This document shows positions 51,501 to 63,739 of a stretch of DNA of 64,000 nt, piece after piece. The stretch is from Pegea sp. RAD2-039. Its lineage: Eukaryota > Chordata > Thaliacea > Salpida > Salpidae. A model generated the notes under the pieces. That model was given only the letters and a program-made list of their open reading frames with translations. It was not told the origin of the DNA and did no database searches. The stretch lies in the NCBI GenBank assembly GCA_034620365.1, contig JAQGEQ010000071.1, forward strand, positions 4,650,001 through 4,714,000, written 5' to 3'. Within the stretch, counting starts at the first letter, position 1, and the number at the start of each line of letters is the position of its first letter. A program made the position numbers and the translations under genes.

Positions 51501-53029
51501 AAGATGTTTTTGAGATCCAAGAAGCTATTTTGTGATCTTTCTTTTCTCTTTTAGTTGTCGCTAAAGTTTTATCGAAGAGCTAAAAACTCTCCACAAACGG
51601 CGCTAGAGAGTTGTAAGTTTGGATTCACAAAGATTTCTCATGGAGGGGATTCACATGGATTCAGAAATTTGTGTCGACATTTATTAGCAACAAATCTTCA
51701 TCACTTGATTTAATCTTTTAGTAATAACTGTAAACACTAGATAAGATCTTATAAAACTACATCAGGACTTATTTGACAAACTACTAGAGTAGATCTTTAC
51801 AACGAAACTATGTTTGTTTTACGAGAAGATTTTGATAAGATAAAAGATGTTGATCAGTTAGCTTCAATCGTGAAATATAGCTCTAAAAGAAGGAATTGAA
51901 GGAAATGGTGTATAGGTGAGTATCCGATGTGTTTAGATGTTAGCTTGATGTGAGGTTCACTTACTATCAGACGTTTGCCGCTGAAGGTGGTTGCTGGTTG
52001 AGATGAATCATATTTCATTTCATTTGCAATTGATAAAGTTTGGTAACTGTAAAAAAATTTCACATCATATAACACCTCACCCACAAGTGAAAACTCACCT
52101 GTATGATTCCAAACAATTGAGAGATGATACAGTGAGAAAAGAATCATTAAAATGATTATATGTAAGAGGACCAGGTAGTAAACATGAAGGAAGGAATCTC
52201 GTGAACATTAACGTCTCATGTTCAAATAAAGTCAAAGCACCATCTAGTGACTGAACACAGATCATATCATCATCTACAAGTTTCAATGAAAAAAAGACTT
52301 CAATTTTGGATAAAAGTTTTAATAAAATAAGAATTTGTCAATAAAACAATATAGTTGAGTTTTTCAAGAATTAACTTTGATCATCAAACTAACATTACTC
52401 ACTTTGATTGGATCCAAATGAACCATAAGTCATATTAGCCGCTGTTCTTTGTAATTTATGTTGGTAGACAACTTCTAACTTGCAGTGTTTTCCATGAGAC
52501 ATAGAACCTTCTACAAGAAGAACTTGATAAACTGCAAGAAGTCGAGGATGTAACACAGCAAGATGTAATCCGGATGTAGACCTGTAAAGATGACTCAGAA
52601 GATGAAATAATCGAACGGTGGTGTGATTTGATAAAGCTATTTTACAAAATTTAATAAATACTTGTTAGAATATGATAATAAATTCAACTCACGATACAAA
52701 GTTGCCACAAGCAATTTGTAAAATAGGATTTTGGAGATTAGTCTCAAGGAGGATATCATTAGCTTGAGATGAAGCTTCATCTTCAACTTGTTCAGTAGGT
52801 TGATATATATGAAGTAGACCACTATACCCGCCACATATAATTTCATCTATTATAAATCATAAAAATACTTTCAACATAAAATATATTTGATAATTATTAT
52901 AAATATGATAAGTATTGTACCATTATTACTATTTGAATTGGTAATATTAGCTACACAAAGACATCCAAACCCGCACTCTTCTTCAACAGGTTTATAGCTC
53001 CATGAATCTCGAATCTTAAATAATGTCAT
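48595..53029 (-). CDS. BBS9: BBS9/PTHB1, BBSome subunit, 798 aa, 17 exons
   Basis: Core scaffold of the BBSome, the coat that moves membrane proteins in cilia. Exons in order of transcription: 53029-52921, 52846-52693, 52581-52403, 52273-52099, 52046-51965, 51411-51324, 51260-51035, 50984-50803, 50732-50653, 50569-50531, 50007-49905, 49824-49717, 49665-49525, 49466-49377, 49324-49167, 49116-48730, 48690-48595; total 2,397 nt in frame, all GT-AG. Evidence: MTLFKIRDSW start (human MSLFKARDWW), RFLPSCLLPGPLTY and DSFLTVSS, RFMKKFDHPAACF, SYLGTFPSLF, and RRLLSRFKDKTPAPLNYLD near the C-terminus. These cover the N-terminal beta-propeller, the GAE-like middle and the helical C-terminal part. One exon is only 39 nt and the last intron is 39 nt. 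The last exon matches the family only weakly (GVGRMC against GGRLC). Slightly shorter than the human protein. Confidence 0.93.
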
Positions 53030-53447
53030 TTTCAAATCTTAATAATTGAATTTATAATTCATCTCAAAAATTTATATCTCTTCTCATAATCTTAAAAAAA
53101 AACAAATAAAAATTATCTCTATTATTATTTACACAACACATAGTCCTAATTGGCAATCGAACAAAACAATTTATGAAAATAACAAAATATATAAACCCAA
53201 AATATGACTTTTAAAAAGTTTTATTCAAAGTTTTTACTCAAATCCATTTATAGCGACATCAGCAACATCTTTCAATTAATTAAAGACCAAGTTATATAAA
53301 ATTTGATGCAACCGAAATATTTTCTGGGTAAGAATATATATTAAAGTAAACAATTTCTTTAAATATAAAATTCTTTCTCCCAATTATTTTATAAATATGC
53401 CAATTACAGAATTTGATAAGTTTCAATTTCTACACTTACAAGTAGAA
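53030..53447 (-). promoter_or_regulatory. Spacer between PHF10 and BBS9 with an acceptor 8 bases before the BBS9 ATG
   Basis: 418 bases between the PHF10 stop and the BBS9 ATG on the same strand. An acceptor-like AATTATTAAG ends 8 bases before the BBS9 start. The spacer is long enough for a promoter, so an operon is possible but less compelling than for PSMG1-BRIP1. Confidence 0.4.
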
Positions 53448-55103
53448 CTAGTTTTTATCTTCAATTATTTGATGAATTTCAGTTTCAGTTGTATTTCCAT
53501 TTGCTACAGTCTTATCTAAATCTTCAACTTTATTGACATCAACTTCAGTAACATCGTTGTCATCCTCTACATTTGCAGTATCACTTTTTAGATTTTTTTC
53601 AGAGAATTTGTTTTTCTCTAACTGAAGTAACACCTTGGATTTAGATTTAGTTTTTCTATCTGTACGTTTGTTCATCACACCATCACCCCCTTCTATTTGA
53701 AGCTGCTTCAGTTGTTTCGTTTTTCGTTTCTTAAACTTTGGGTCTTCATGAACACACTGTGAACAAGCCCAAACACCTGATGGAATAATACGAAGACTGA
53801 CACAGTAATTGTGGTAACCTCTATCACAACGATCACAAAACATCATTAGATCTTCTCTATGAGGTTGACTACAGATAGTACAAGTCTTACACTCCATACA
53901 CTGCCAGTCATAAGTCTTCATCACCTCTATGAGCTCAGCGTTCATGTCTAAGCAAGACGGGTGACCATGATTATCACATTGTGAGCATTTAATCAAATCT
54001 TCACTAATACCATTTTTATTACTTGTACTATCTTTACCACAGATCCCACATACAGGGTTTTCTTTAATTTTTGGGACATCATTATTGGTATCAAGTAAAG
54101 TTTCCTGAGTAGGTGGTTCTTCTTCTTCTTCATCATTTTCATCTTGATTTCTAATTTCAGAAACATCATGTTTGCTTTCACTATCAACAAAGTTATTAGC
54201 TCTTTCTATATCCATTTTGTTATCATCATCAGAAGACACTTCACTTTCTGAATCACTTATATCACATCTTCTTAAAGGTGGTTGGGGCGGACCATATAAA
54301 GCTGTTTTTACTGGCAGGTACATTAGCTCTTGGCTGGTATACTTCTTACAATATTCTTGGAATTGACCTGGTATTAAAGAGCAAGGGTAAAGGCTTGGGG
54401 TGGTGTACTTAGGGTCAAGTTTTAACACTTTTCTTGCTGGTTTATGTATCGTGTTTGTATGTGCATCATAATATACAGAGTAGTCTTCTCTTCTACTTTT
54501 ATTCAACATACTATTATAGGCAGACACTTGCTTAATTGCTTTTCTTTTAAATGCTGGTAGTTGTGATTTTTCAATGACAACTTTAGAAGCATATTGAGCA
54601 TATTGATTATTCATCTTCTGCTTTTCTTTTTCTTTCATAACTTCACAAAACTCTTTAAATTGTTCAGGATATTTTTTCATCATCATATCACAGACATCAG
54701 TACTTTTCAAAGCTGTAAGTCCTAAGGTATACTTGTTATGATTAATTTTATAAGTAGTCCTTAAATATTCAATTTCATCTGGTGCAAGTTTTCTTTGTTT
54801 TATATTAGGATACTTTCTCTTGAAGGACTTTATATTTAGATAAGCACAAACTTGCTCCTGAAATAAATAGAATTCTCCACCATTTAATGGCCATTCATAC
54901 TCAATTAGTTGATTAGCATGAGTGCATGATAACAATTCTGGCTGAAAACTAACAGACTCCATAACCTTTCCATCAGCATTTGAAGCTAGCAAAGGTTTTT
55001 TTTGGACTTTTTTGATTAGACTTTCTTTAATATCAGGATTATTGAGATTATCATCAAGCATAACAACTGCTGTTACAGAGCTAATATCATTTATATCTGA
55101 CAT
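53448..55103 (-). CDS. PHF10: PHF10/SAYP homologue, PBAF subunit with two PHD fingers, 551 aa, intronless
   Basis: Subunit of the PBAF (SWI/SNF) chromatin remodeller, nuclear, reading histone tails. Domains: a conserved SAY-type region (about 60-275) with ANQLIEYEWPLNGGEFYLFQ, SFKRKYPNIKQRKL, TALKSTDVCDMMMKKYP and PGQFQEYCKKYTSQELMYLP; an acidic linker (about 280-335); PHD1 (C352 to C405, CGICGK, HPSCLDM, WQCMECK); PHD2 (C408 to C450, CTICSQ, MMFCDRCDRGYHNYC, WACSQC); then a Lys-rich and acidic tail of about 100 residues. SAY domain plus paired PHD fingers is specific to PHF10/BAF45A as opposed to DPF1-3, which lack the SAY region and have a different N-terminus. Single exon, unlike most animal orthologues. 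An acceptor-like TTTTTTTAAAAG abuts the ATG with no leader. Stop is TAG. Confidence 0.93.
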   Translation of the reverse strand: MSDINDISSVTAVVMLDDNLNNPDIKESLIKKVQKKPLLASNADGKVMESVSFQPELLSCTHANQLIEYEWPLNGGEFYLFQEQVCAYLNIKSFKRKYPNIKQRKLAPDEIEYLRTTYKINHNKYTLGLTALKSTDVCDMMMKKYPEQFKEFCEVMKEKEKQKMNNQYAQYASKVVIEKSQLPAFKRKAIKQVSAYNSMLNKSRREDYSVYYDAHTNTIHKPARKVLKLDPKYTTPSLYPCSLIPGQFQEYCKKYTSQELMYLPVKTALYGPPQPPLRRCDISDSESEVSSDDDNKMDIERANNFVDSESKHDVSEIRNQDENDEEEEEPPTQETLLDTNNDVPKIKENPVCGICGKDSTSNKNGISEDLIKCSQCDNHGHPSCLDMNAELIEVMKTYDWQCMECKTCTICSQPHREDLMMFCDRCDRGYHNYCVSLRIIPSGVWACSQCVHEDPKFKKRKTKQLKQLQIEGGDGVMNKRTDRKTKSKSKVLLQLEKNKFSEKNLKSDTANVEDDNDVTEVDVNKVEDLDKTVANGNTTETEIHQIIEDKN

Positions 55104-57935
55104 CTTTTAAAAAAATAAACATTTTTTAGATAGATATTTTATAAATATCACATGTTAGATTTTATTTTTAAAACCAGATCACAATTTTAAAAACTTTTTA
55201 AATAAAAATTAATAAAAATGTCATAACTAAACATAAACAAGTAAAATTTAGCAACAAATACATTTTATTGCTTAATGAAATTAATTTATACACGTTGTTC
55301 TAACCGAAAATAAAAGGTATAAAATAAATTAATAACTAATCAGTATTTTAATTCAATCATTGAAAAGAATTAAAAGTTTGTATATCACACAGTTTGAAAA
55401 AAGTTTTAAATAATTATTTTTGCATGAAACCTTTTTATAAATAGTTTAAAAAACAAAATCAAAAATTTCCCGGGCCTACCACAACTATTTAAAAAATAAG
55501 TATTTAATATAAATAAGTTGTATTAATATATAATTTTAATCAATCAAACTTACACATATATCACTATCATTGTTTTAATATTTAGTAAAGAGTATTAATT
55601 CTAATAAGATACTAAAAACCAAAAACAAATTAAAATATAAACAAAGACTTAACAAAATAAGAATATTTTCAATATTAAGTAGGTCAAAAATAATTTTAAC
55701 AAAATAGCTAAGTAATAATAATGTTTAAATTTCATAAAAATTCTTATATAAATTTCACTATAAATTAAACATTAAAAAATTAATAAGTTTTTAATTAAGA
55801 TATTAAAAAATTTAATGTATTTTTAATAATCAGCAATAAATTGATATAAATTGTTACTTAAACATTCACATTAGGCATGAGAAAATAACTTTTTTGAGGC
55901 AAAAAAATGTTTTAATTTATAGTAAACAAGATGTACATTGTTAGCAAAATAAAAAAATGATAGAAAAAAAATTCTAATAAAAAATGAAAATATGATAAAC
56001 TTCTTTAAAATTAATTACAATTATGAAACACTTTAAAAAAATCAAGCAGAAAAGTTATGACATTTTAATCATACATGGATTTATATGAATTAAAACTTGA
56101 ATTTTTTTTAAAGACTAACTCTGTTTATAACAACTTTTAAAAGAAGTAATCTGAAAACTAAACAGTACTAGCAATTAAATACAGCGGAGTTTGAAAAATG
56201 TTGCTACACATCTTTACGACGACCATTATTTCCATTTCGGTTATCGTAAATATAAATCGGCCTTTTAAAAAATATTGCCTTTTGTATACACAAGTATAGC
56301 TTAAGAGTATTTCATGCGATTTTAGCATAACAAAACCTTACATGCATATTTATTTTTCTAAACTTTCCTTTTGTGTTACATAGGATAAGTTTTTCTAAGT
56401 GTAGAAGTTGAATATAAACAAACAGTTTTTTAAACAATTCTACAAAAATTTAGATAAAATTAAACTTAAAATTTTTAATTTGCCCAATTAGCTTACGTAA
56501 TAAGAATGTAACAAATGTTTAAGTTTTATATACACGAGATATATAATTTTATAATAAAGCTAGTTGAATTTGTTAGGTATCTTGATTTACAGAAATCATT
56601 TTAATAAGAAATCAAACTAATTGGGGGATGGTGCTATAAACTTAGCTTAATAAATTTATAGCATCAAGTTTTGATGAATTTATAATAAAGTAAGAAAATT
56701 ATTTATGAGTATCAAAAAAGCTGCAAATTTTGTTTGAAAGTAGTTCTGGTTTGATTTTAAATGATTTTTTTCTCAGTTCAAATTGTAAAATATCAGTTTT
56801 TGGAAATCTAAGTCTCATTAAGTTACTCATTGAAACACAATATTCAATTAACTTGTTCAACAATACTGGCACTTATTCATTAAAACTTATTTAATCTTTG
56901 AAAAATTTTAAACAAAAAATAAGAATTAAAATTTGTGTGATAAATAGTATCTATTAATTACTTTCTTTTTGTCATCTTACTTGAAGATTTGTTAATTTAT
57001 ATTTTTCTATTTTGTCACTTTTAATATATCTCAATTTTAAATCACTTAAAAAAATTTTTTCTACCTCTTAGAAAAAGTTTAAGTAGAATGATTTTGTAAC
57101 TCCAATAGATGCAGAATTCACCATTTTTAAAACTAATTTTATAAAGAGTTTGAAAGTATACATTATAAATATAAGAATTAATGAAGGAATTATAAATTTA
57201 ATTTATGTATAATTTTTGAATAATGATTATTTTGAAGCCTGAACGTCGGATGAAAAATCCCAATTATATAAAAAATATTTAAATTTTAGATGGACTTCAT
57301 CAATTGAAATTGTTGTTTGTTAAATAGTTAACACAAGTATGTATTTCTTACTTGAGGTTATTATAGTTTAGAAAATATTTCTAAAAAATGATTTAATATT
57401 TTATAAGGGCCACTGTTTCATTTTATGAATATCATATTTACAAAAACTAGCTTTTATTTAAGGTATATAGATTTTGATAACAGTCATCAAAATATCTTGT
57501 GCCTTTTTGAAATTATAATCTTTAAAGACTTACAAATTTCATTTATTTTTAACAAAGTTACTCAGACATTCTTAACTCATTGAAATGATTGAAACTACAC
57601 TAATACTTATTAAAAGTTGATATAAAGTAGTAATGATAAAGTAATATATTATAAAAACCAATTGCAAAAATAGTGCCAGAATATTTTAGTTTAGCTTTAT
57701 TCTTAGAGAAGTTCAAAAACAACTTGATAAGGTATAACTTTTGTGATCAAGATCGAACTGAAAATTTATAGTTTTTAAATCTTTAGTTCTTAAATGTATT
57801 TTTTAACAATTAAAGATTTTTTTAACAACAAAATTGACGTGTAATACCAAGAAATTCAACTTTAATAAACTGAAATTTCATGTATTATACCTTTTGCTTT
57901 CTATATTTCTAACTTAATAGATGTTATGATATTGA
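55104..57935. other. AT-rich region upstream of PHF10
   Basis: No coding exon supported. A slightly GC-richer patch with several CpG dinucleotides at about 56175-56270 may be regulatory. The rest is A/T-rich. Confidence 0.4.
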
Positions 57936-58005
57936 GAGAATGTGTGTTAGCGAGAGGTGCTCTCTTCAGGCACCCTCCTTTGCATTTATTGAAATAAATA
58001 AATTA
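57936..58005 (+). mobile_element. Solo 3' tail of the same non-LTR retrotransposon family
   Basis: 70 bases matching the tail at 19317-19386 with about five substitutions, four of them transitions, and ending in the same AATAAATAAATTA. No reverse transcriptase sequence lies upstream, so this is a severely 5'-truncated insertion. Same orientation as the first copy. Confidence 0.75.
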
Positions 58006-58131
58006 GAAAATAGTTTTATTTGTTATATGTTTATATGTTTTAGGATGTCATCTATCATAAAATAATAAAAACTCCTCCATTAATTTATGATTGTCATAAT
58101 ACCAAATTTTTTGAAATTTTATTCATTTTAT

Positions 58132-58176
58132 ATATAATTTATTTATTATTATTTATTATTTATTTATTATTATTTG
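58132..58176 (+). repeat. ATT/ATTT microsatellite
   Basis: Run built of TTTA and TTA units, from TATATAATTT into TTATTATTATTTATTATT and similar. Confidence 0.8.
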
Positions 58177-61100
58177 ATGTTACAAGTAAAAAAAGTATTG
58201 TACCTAAGCTTTCAATGTTTTGGTCATGAAAAACCTAGAAAACTAACACACAAATAATATAAGAAATAGCAAATAATAAGGTACTTCAGTTTAATAAACC
58301 AAATCATGTATATTAAAAAAATTGAAACAAATATAAAGTAGCGCAAGTTATTGAAAAAAACTTTAAACCTTGTTTAAAGGCGAATGTCTTGAATTACTTT
58401 CAGAGTAAACCATTCCCTTTATTACAAACATAACTAGAGACAAGCTTATAAGGTTTGATATTACTGAAGATTAATTTACTTGGCCTATTACTTTTTTTGA
58501 CTGAACTTTGTAGCCTAATGTAGTATATGGAAGAAAGTTGACTGCCATACTTGTTGCCTGAGCATGAGTTTTGATTATAGATTATAAACTTTATTTGGCT
58601 ATTAACTTTAGATAATAATTTCTATACATTATATAAAATTCAACTTTTATAGTTGTTTAAAACTATAGTACAAAGGTAGTTTTTGTCGAGTGTGAACATT
58701 TAGACATATAGTTTACTAAGCAAACAAGTATTTCCTCAACTACCAATTGTAAGATCTATCTATATATAGTAGGTTTTTAAAGATTGATTTTATTGACGGA
58801 AGAGAATTTTAAATATAAGTTGTAAATGAACAGAATTAGCTTTTTATATAAATTTTACACTCTATACTAGCTTAAAACCAGTTCTGCTATACTTTAAATC
58901 TAAGTTTTTATAAAGATTAGTTATAAAACAATATTTGTGCACGTATAAAATGTATCAAACCTGATGATGCCAGTTTAATGACAAGCCTTAATACTAAGCG
59001 TACAGATATTTTAGTTAAGTAAAGTATTTTTAAACATACACAAAGAAAGTTAAATGAAATGCTGTTGGTTTTACATCATAAATTCTTCAAATAGAATTTA
59101 TTCAATTTAGCAAGTAACCTTAGAAAATACTAGGAACAAATGTGGCTAAAATCACATACATGATTATTTCGTAAGTCAATAACATTGCATCACTTCAGTT
59201 GGTAAGATGTGTAGTAGGACGCAATCTTTATGCATCTGATAATTAATGTCAATTAGTCTTTTCGAAATATCATATTATTAAAATTTGATTTATAATATAA
59301 ACACAATTATCAGAAATGAATAATAATAAAACATTGTTAAGCGATGTATGTATCGATGAATTTTTTCGATTAAATGTTGAACGATTTTTCAAAGTTCTAA
59401 GTTTAATAATTATTAGTAATTAATGACCTATCATTCGTCGTTTACATTTTTTGTCAATGGTTCTTACTTTTTATAATTGTTTAGTATACAAGTATAAAGA
59501 TACAATGATCAAAACGTACATATTATAGGAAAAAAAGGTGGTAAGAATTAAAAAAAAATCTTTAAGAAAAAGTGAAATATGGAAAACTCAGTAAACATAG
59601 ATGAAACAATAAATGTATACATGGAATATTTTTCATAAAAGCTTTGATTGATAGATGATAGTTACATTTAAAATATTCTATATATGAGCTTTTATAAACA
59701 AGTATTGTTGACCTAAAACTTTAACTACCGAATCATTCTCCTAAAAAGTTTCTTCAAAACGTTTATTTTACTATCAGAAGTAGAATTGGATTAAACTAAT
59801 AACACGATAAGTTCCAGGCATAAGTCCTTTATTATACAGATTCGTAAAACTGACCTAACCAAACAATTGAAAAATGTGCACCTTGTCAATGGTAAATAAA
59901 CTGAGGTATACAGAACTAACCTTCTACTAAATCGACATGGTTAATCGTGATTTAAGCAAATAGTTTTTTTAAGCGAGTCATAGCATGAAGACGTGTAAAA
60001 ATGAGATCTTATTCATAAGAGAGAACTTAATCTTTACTTTTAATCGTGTCATTCAGGGAATGATTGAAATATTTATATACAGCTTCATGATTAGAAATGA
60101 TCTCTTTTACTGTTTTATACAAATTTGGAGTGATCTATTTTTTAAGATTAAAATAAAAAAAATTTTTTCTAGATTTTTTAATTGAATTTTATATTCTTTG
60201 AGGTTCTAAAGGTACATGAAATTTTTATGACTATTTCAACTGTTTTTAACACCATTTACTAAATATAGACCTTATGATAAATTTAATACTTGAACACCTT
60301 TAAACAATTTGTATTATATCAAGTTACCTATAGAATTTATTTTGTTTGTTACTGATATAAGTATTTTGCTCAATCTAAAGTTTACTCTATACTATTTGGT
60401 TACAGCATTATACAGCCAAATGCCTGAATGCCTGTTGGTGCCATAATATATACTTTTTTGTAGATTCATTTCTGGTAGGTTACAATTGTAAAGTTTTATA
60501 TAATTAGACAAAATAAAATCAGCTACAATTAGTGATGGAAGTAACTGAGTGTCAAGTAGATATAGAACATTAAACAGATATGATATATTGTTGTTGAATT
60601 TATTAAAAAAACTTCTCTTTAAAAAACCATTTTTTTAGAAAATAGTTGAAAAGTAAGTTATCGAAAAGCAGTTTAAATAAACTAAAAAATTTATCCTAAA
60701 AAACTATTTTTGAGTTTTAGTGTTTATTCTTAGTTCCTCTCAATATTTTCAATCTTTAGTACCTCCAGCTTGAAAAACGTGAACTCATTTTAAACTTTAT
60801 TTTGTTGACAATTTTTGTGAATTAAAAAGTTTTTCGTTTCTCCAATATTTTAACTTCTGAAAAATATTTTAAATATTTTGTGTATTTAGATTTTTTTGAA
60901 AATTAGCTAACGCTAGATACACCAACTGTTTTTAAAGATTTTTATAAAAGTTTCTTATATCTTTGAAAAATATCTTGCCTTAAAATCACATTTACATAAA
61001 TTTTATATTTTATTTCAACAGTAAAAACATAAAAGTCCTAATTAAACCCATCGCCTTGTCAAACTTAATGCATATAATTAGAATTACCTTTAAATAAAGA

Positions 61101-62127
61101 TAAATACATCGCTTCTTGACTTCAGTGATAGATTTTAGAGAACGAAATCATGAAATTAACTCAAAGTGTATTTTATAGTATTTACAGAAGTCCAATATGA
61201 GAAAACCAAGTTCAATTTTCAAAACTCGTCTATCAATTATGAAATATTAAAGCTTAATTATTGTCAATGATTAGATTACTACTTTTCAGTATTTCAACAT
61301 ATCTAAGAGAAATGTTTTAGTCAAAACATGTTCGAAAAGATGGCAGATCTTTTACAAGATATTTTGAATTTTTAACTTTTTCAATTTTACAAGGGGTTAC
61401 CTTATATATTGAACCCTTCATACATTAGTCAGTTTTATAGTAAAAACAAGTTTTATAAAAAGGGAATACAATTTATGGAAAGTATTTTCCAAAATATATT
61501 TTGGTTTCCTGCTCGCTATAAACTAGTTTTTATTTTGGTTTTAATTGTAGTGTTTGTCTATTACAACTACTTCTTTAAGTTTATGAGGTTCATGTTTTAT
61601 AGAAAATGATTTAAGAACTTTGCAAAACATAATAAACAGAAGATAAAAACTTTAATGTCAAAATCTGGCAAATGGGAGCTATTGATAAAACAATATAAGA
61701 GCTTAGATTAACCTTTTATGTTTGCACTCCATCTATTTCCTATAAAAACATAACTTAAAAATGTCATTTGTTTTTTATTACTTCCTTTAATTCTAGTTTA
61801 GTTTGGTTTTGCACACGATAGATAGCCCATTAAGTAGTTATCGAAAACAATACGGAAAATAACAAAGACAACTTATTAAAAGCTATTTAATCGGATAGAT
61901 TCTGTTACTAATTTATAGGATGTTATTTATTTAATCATTTCAGTTATTAATCTGGTAATTTTATTTTGCTTCAAAGTTATTTAAACAATAAACTTTTTAA
62001 TAATACTTTTAATTACGTTTGACAACCTGTACTTTATGTTTAAATAGTACATAAATGCCGCTATAAAAGTGTTAATTAGACTAACTTGGTTCAGTAAACT
62101 TCACTTATAAATACCTCAAGCTTTCTG
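58177..62127. other. AT-rich intergenic DNA
   Basis: No supported exon or RNA gene. The open frame 61409-61609 encodes a hydrophobic segment (LVFILVLIVVFVYYNYFF), but AT-rich DNA yields such peptides by chance, so I do not call it. Confidence 0.35.
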
Positions 62128-62143
62128 GATTGGACGTCCAATC
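62128..62143. promoter_or_regulatory. Perfect 16-base palindrome with CCAAT and CRE-like core
   Basis: GATTGGACGTCCAATC is its own reverse complement. It combines two inverted CCAAT boxes with a central GACGTC. It marks the left edge of the GC-richer block leading to the gene at 63740. Confidence 0.55.
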
Positions 62144-62289
62144 ACCCATGACAATCGGTGAATAATTTTCAGTTAAATAGTCATACTCGATGCAAAAGGG
62201 TACAAGAAACTTTTGGAAACTCTAAAAACAATCATCAGCGAACTGTATGAGTAAAATATATTTTCAAAGACACCAAATAACAGTTGGTT

Positions 62290-63060
62290 GAAAGACTATT
62301 TTGCGAGACTGTGGCGCCCTGCTTTGAACAACTTTCAAGTCGCATACAGTGCGTGCAAGTGTACGTAAGACGGTACCGAAAATAACTAAACTTCTCGTCT
62401 GTGAAACTCGCTTCTACACCCAGCAGGTCCAGAAGTGACGGACGGTAAACATTATTTAGCAGAGCAGAGGATTACTCATAATCTTCAGGGTTGGTGGTCG
62501 AAATGTGTATAACTTAATGTGAGGCTTCCTTGCAAGCATCACTTACCTCAGCACAGCCGTTGAAGCGAAATCGCGCAATTATGGCGCGTCGAACCGCAAG
62601 ATTTGAAGTCGGATGATTTAGGACTTTTCTTTACTATATAGGAGTATGAAGCAAGTAGATGACCACTTGAAACTTGGATACTAACTCATAAATAAGAAAT
62701 ATATTTGTGGCGAGATATAAGAGAGGCTTGACACGTGCTAATGTCTGAGACGTTTACAAGTGAAGAAGAAGGCCACCCGCTATGATAGCATGCTGTATTT
62801 TAAACGAAATCACTCGTTGCTGATTTAAGGCTAAGCCACTGATTGCTTGCACTGGATTGAGGTTGATGTTGAAGTTGCCCGGGACCTTTTATGCGGTGGG
62901 TCACCTCTCTGTTTTCATCATGTCTATCATGTGATTGTCTCCCTTTAGTGTTGGGTGTTGTAATTTCGCTTTTTTTTTGTCGACACATCAGTCTTTGCTC
63001 TATAAATAAATGGCCTGGCACGTGGTGGAGGTTTGCGTAAAGTTAATTTTGCTTACTTTC
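62290..63060. other. GC-richer block of unknown nature upstream of the 63.7 kb gene
   Basis: About 770 bases with many CpG dinucleotides, in clear contrast to flanking DNA. No recognised exon. The minus-strand frame 63021-62800 is open but matches nothing I know. It contains a tRNA-like segment (listed separately). It could be a CpG-retaining promoter of the downstream gene or an unclassified mobile element. Confidence 0.4.
62452..62512 (+). pseudogene. tRNA-Met(CAT)-like relic or tRNA-derived SINE head
   Basis: The segment ATTACTCATAATCTTCAGGG resembles the anticodon arm of elongator tRNA-Met (loop CTCATAA, anticodon CAT). It is preceded by TTAGCAGAGCAG, similar to a D-arm/A box, and followed by GGTGGTCGAAATG, similar to a T-arm/B box (GGTTCGA). 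Stems are broken, so it is not a working tRNA. Confidence 0.35.
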
Positions 63061-63739
63061 AAAAATTGACTGAATATATTAGAAAATGGAGGAAAATTCC
63101 GACCAGCTGTTAAATAGCGCAAACGGTAGATATTAAGTTATTATGACACCTTCAAGTTGAATTTAAATATTTCAAAATTTTTTACATTTGTATTTGATAT
63201 TTAATATATCAGTTTTACATTTTTTTATCAAAGTATATTTATAATTTTAAGTATAGAATTTTTTGAAAGAATAAAACAAATAGATAATAAATAAAACAAA
63301 TCATTCAAAATTAAATTGAAATTCAAGTTAATCGATTCACAGTAAAACCAACGAAGTCATAAAGTCAATTTGAGTGCTGCTTATAAATTGACTAACTTGA
63401 CACCTTAATTAAGGTTTAATTATCTAAATATAAGTGACGTTTGTTCAAAGTAAAATTATTGCATTTAGTTGATGCACATTTAGCGAGTAAGATAGAACCC
63501 AAAGAAAGAGAGAGTAAGCAAAAAAAGAAAGTTTTCTTGAAAAGGAAATTCTGGTGCTCATTGTAAAATAGGACATTTTCTCTAACAACCCTGCACTGGG
63601 TCCTTAACTGAGAGCAGCTTGTATTTACAACACTTCTACGTTTAGTTTCTGTCTTTTATTCGAGCTTTGGAGCTATCAGTAACTTTTTGTTAGCTTTATT
63701 GTTAGGTATTGACAATTATTAAATTATTGGTTTTGATCG

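Noticed and set aside
62800-63021. 73-codon minus-strand frame in the GC-richer block
   Set aside because: Open frames are expected by chance in less AT-rich DNA. The polar peptide has no recognised motif and no splice context.
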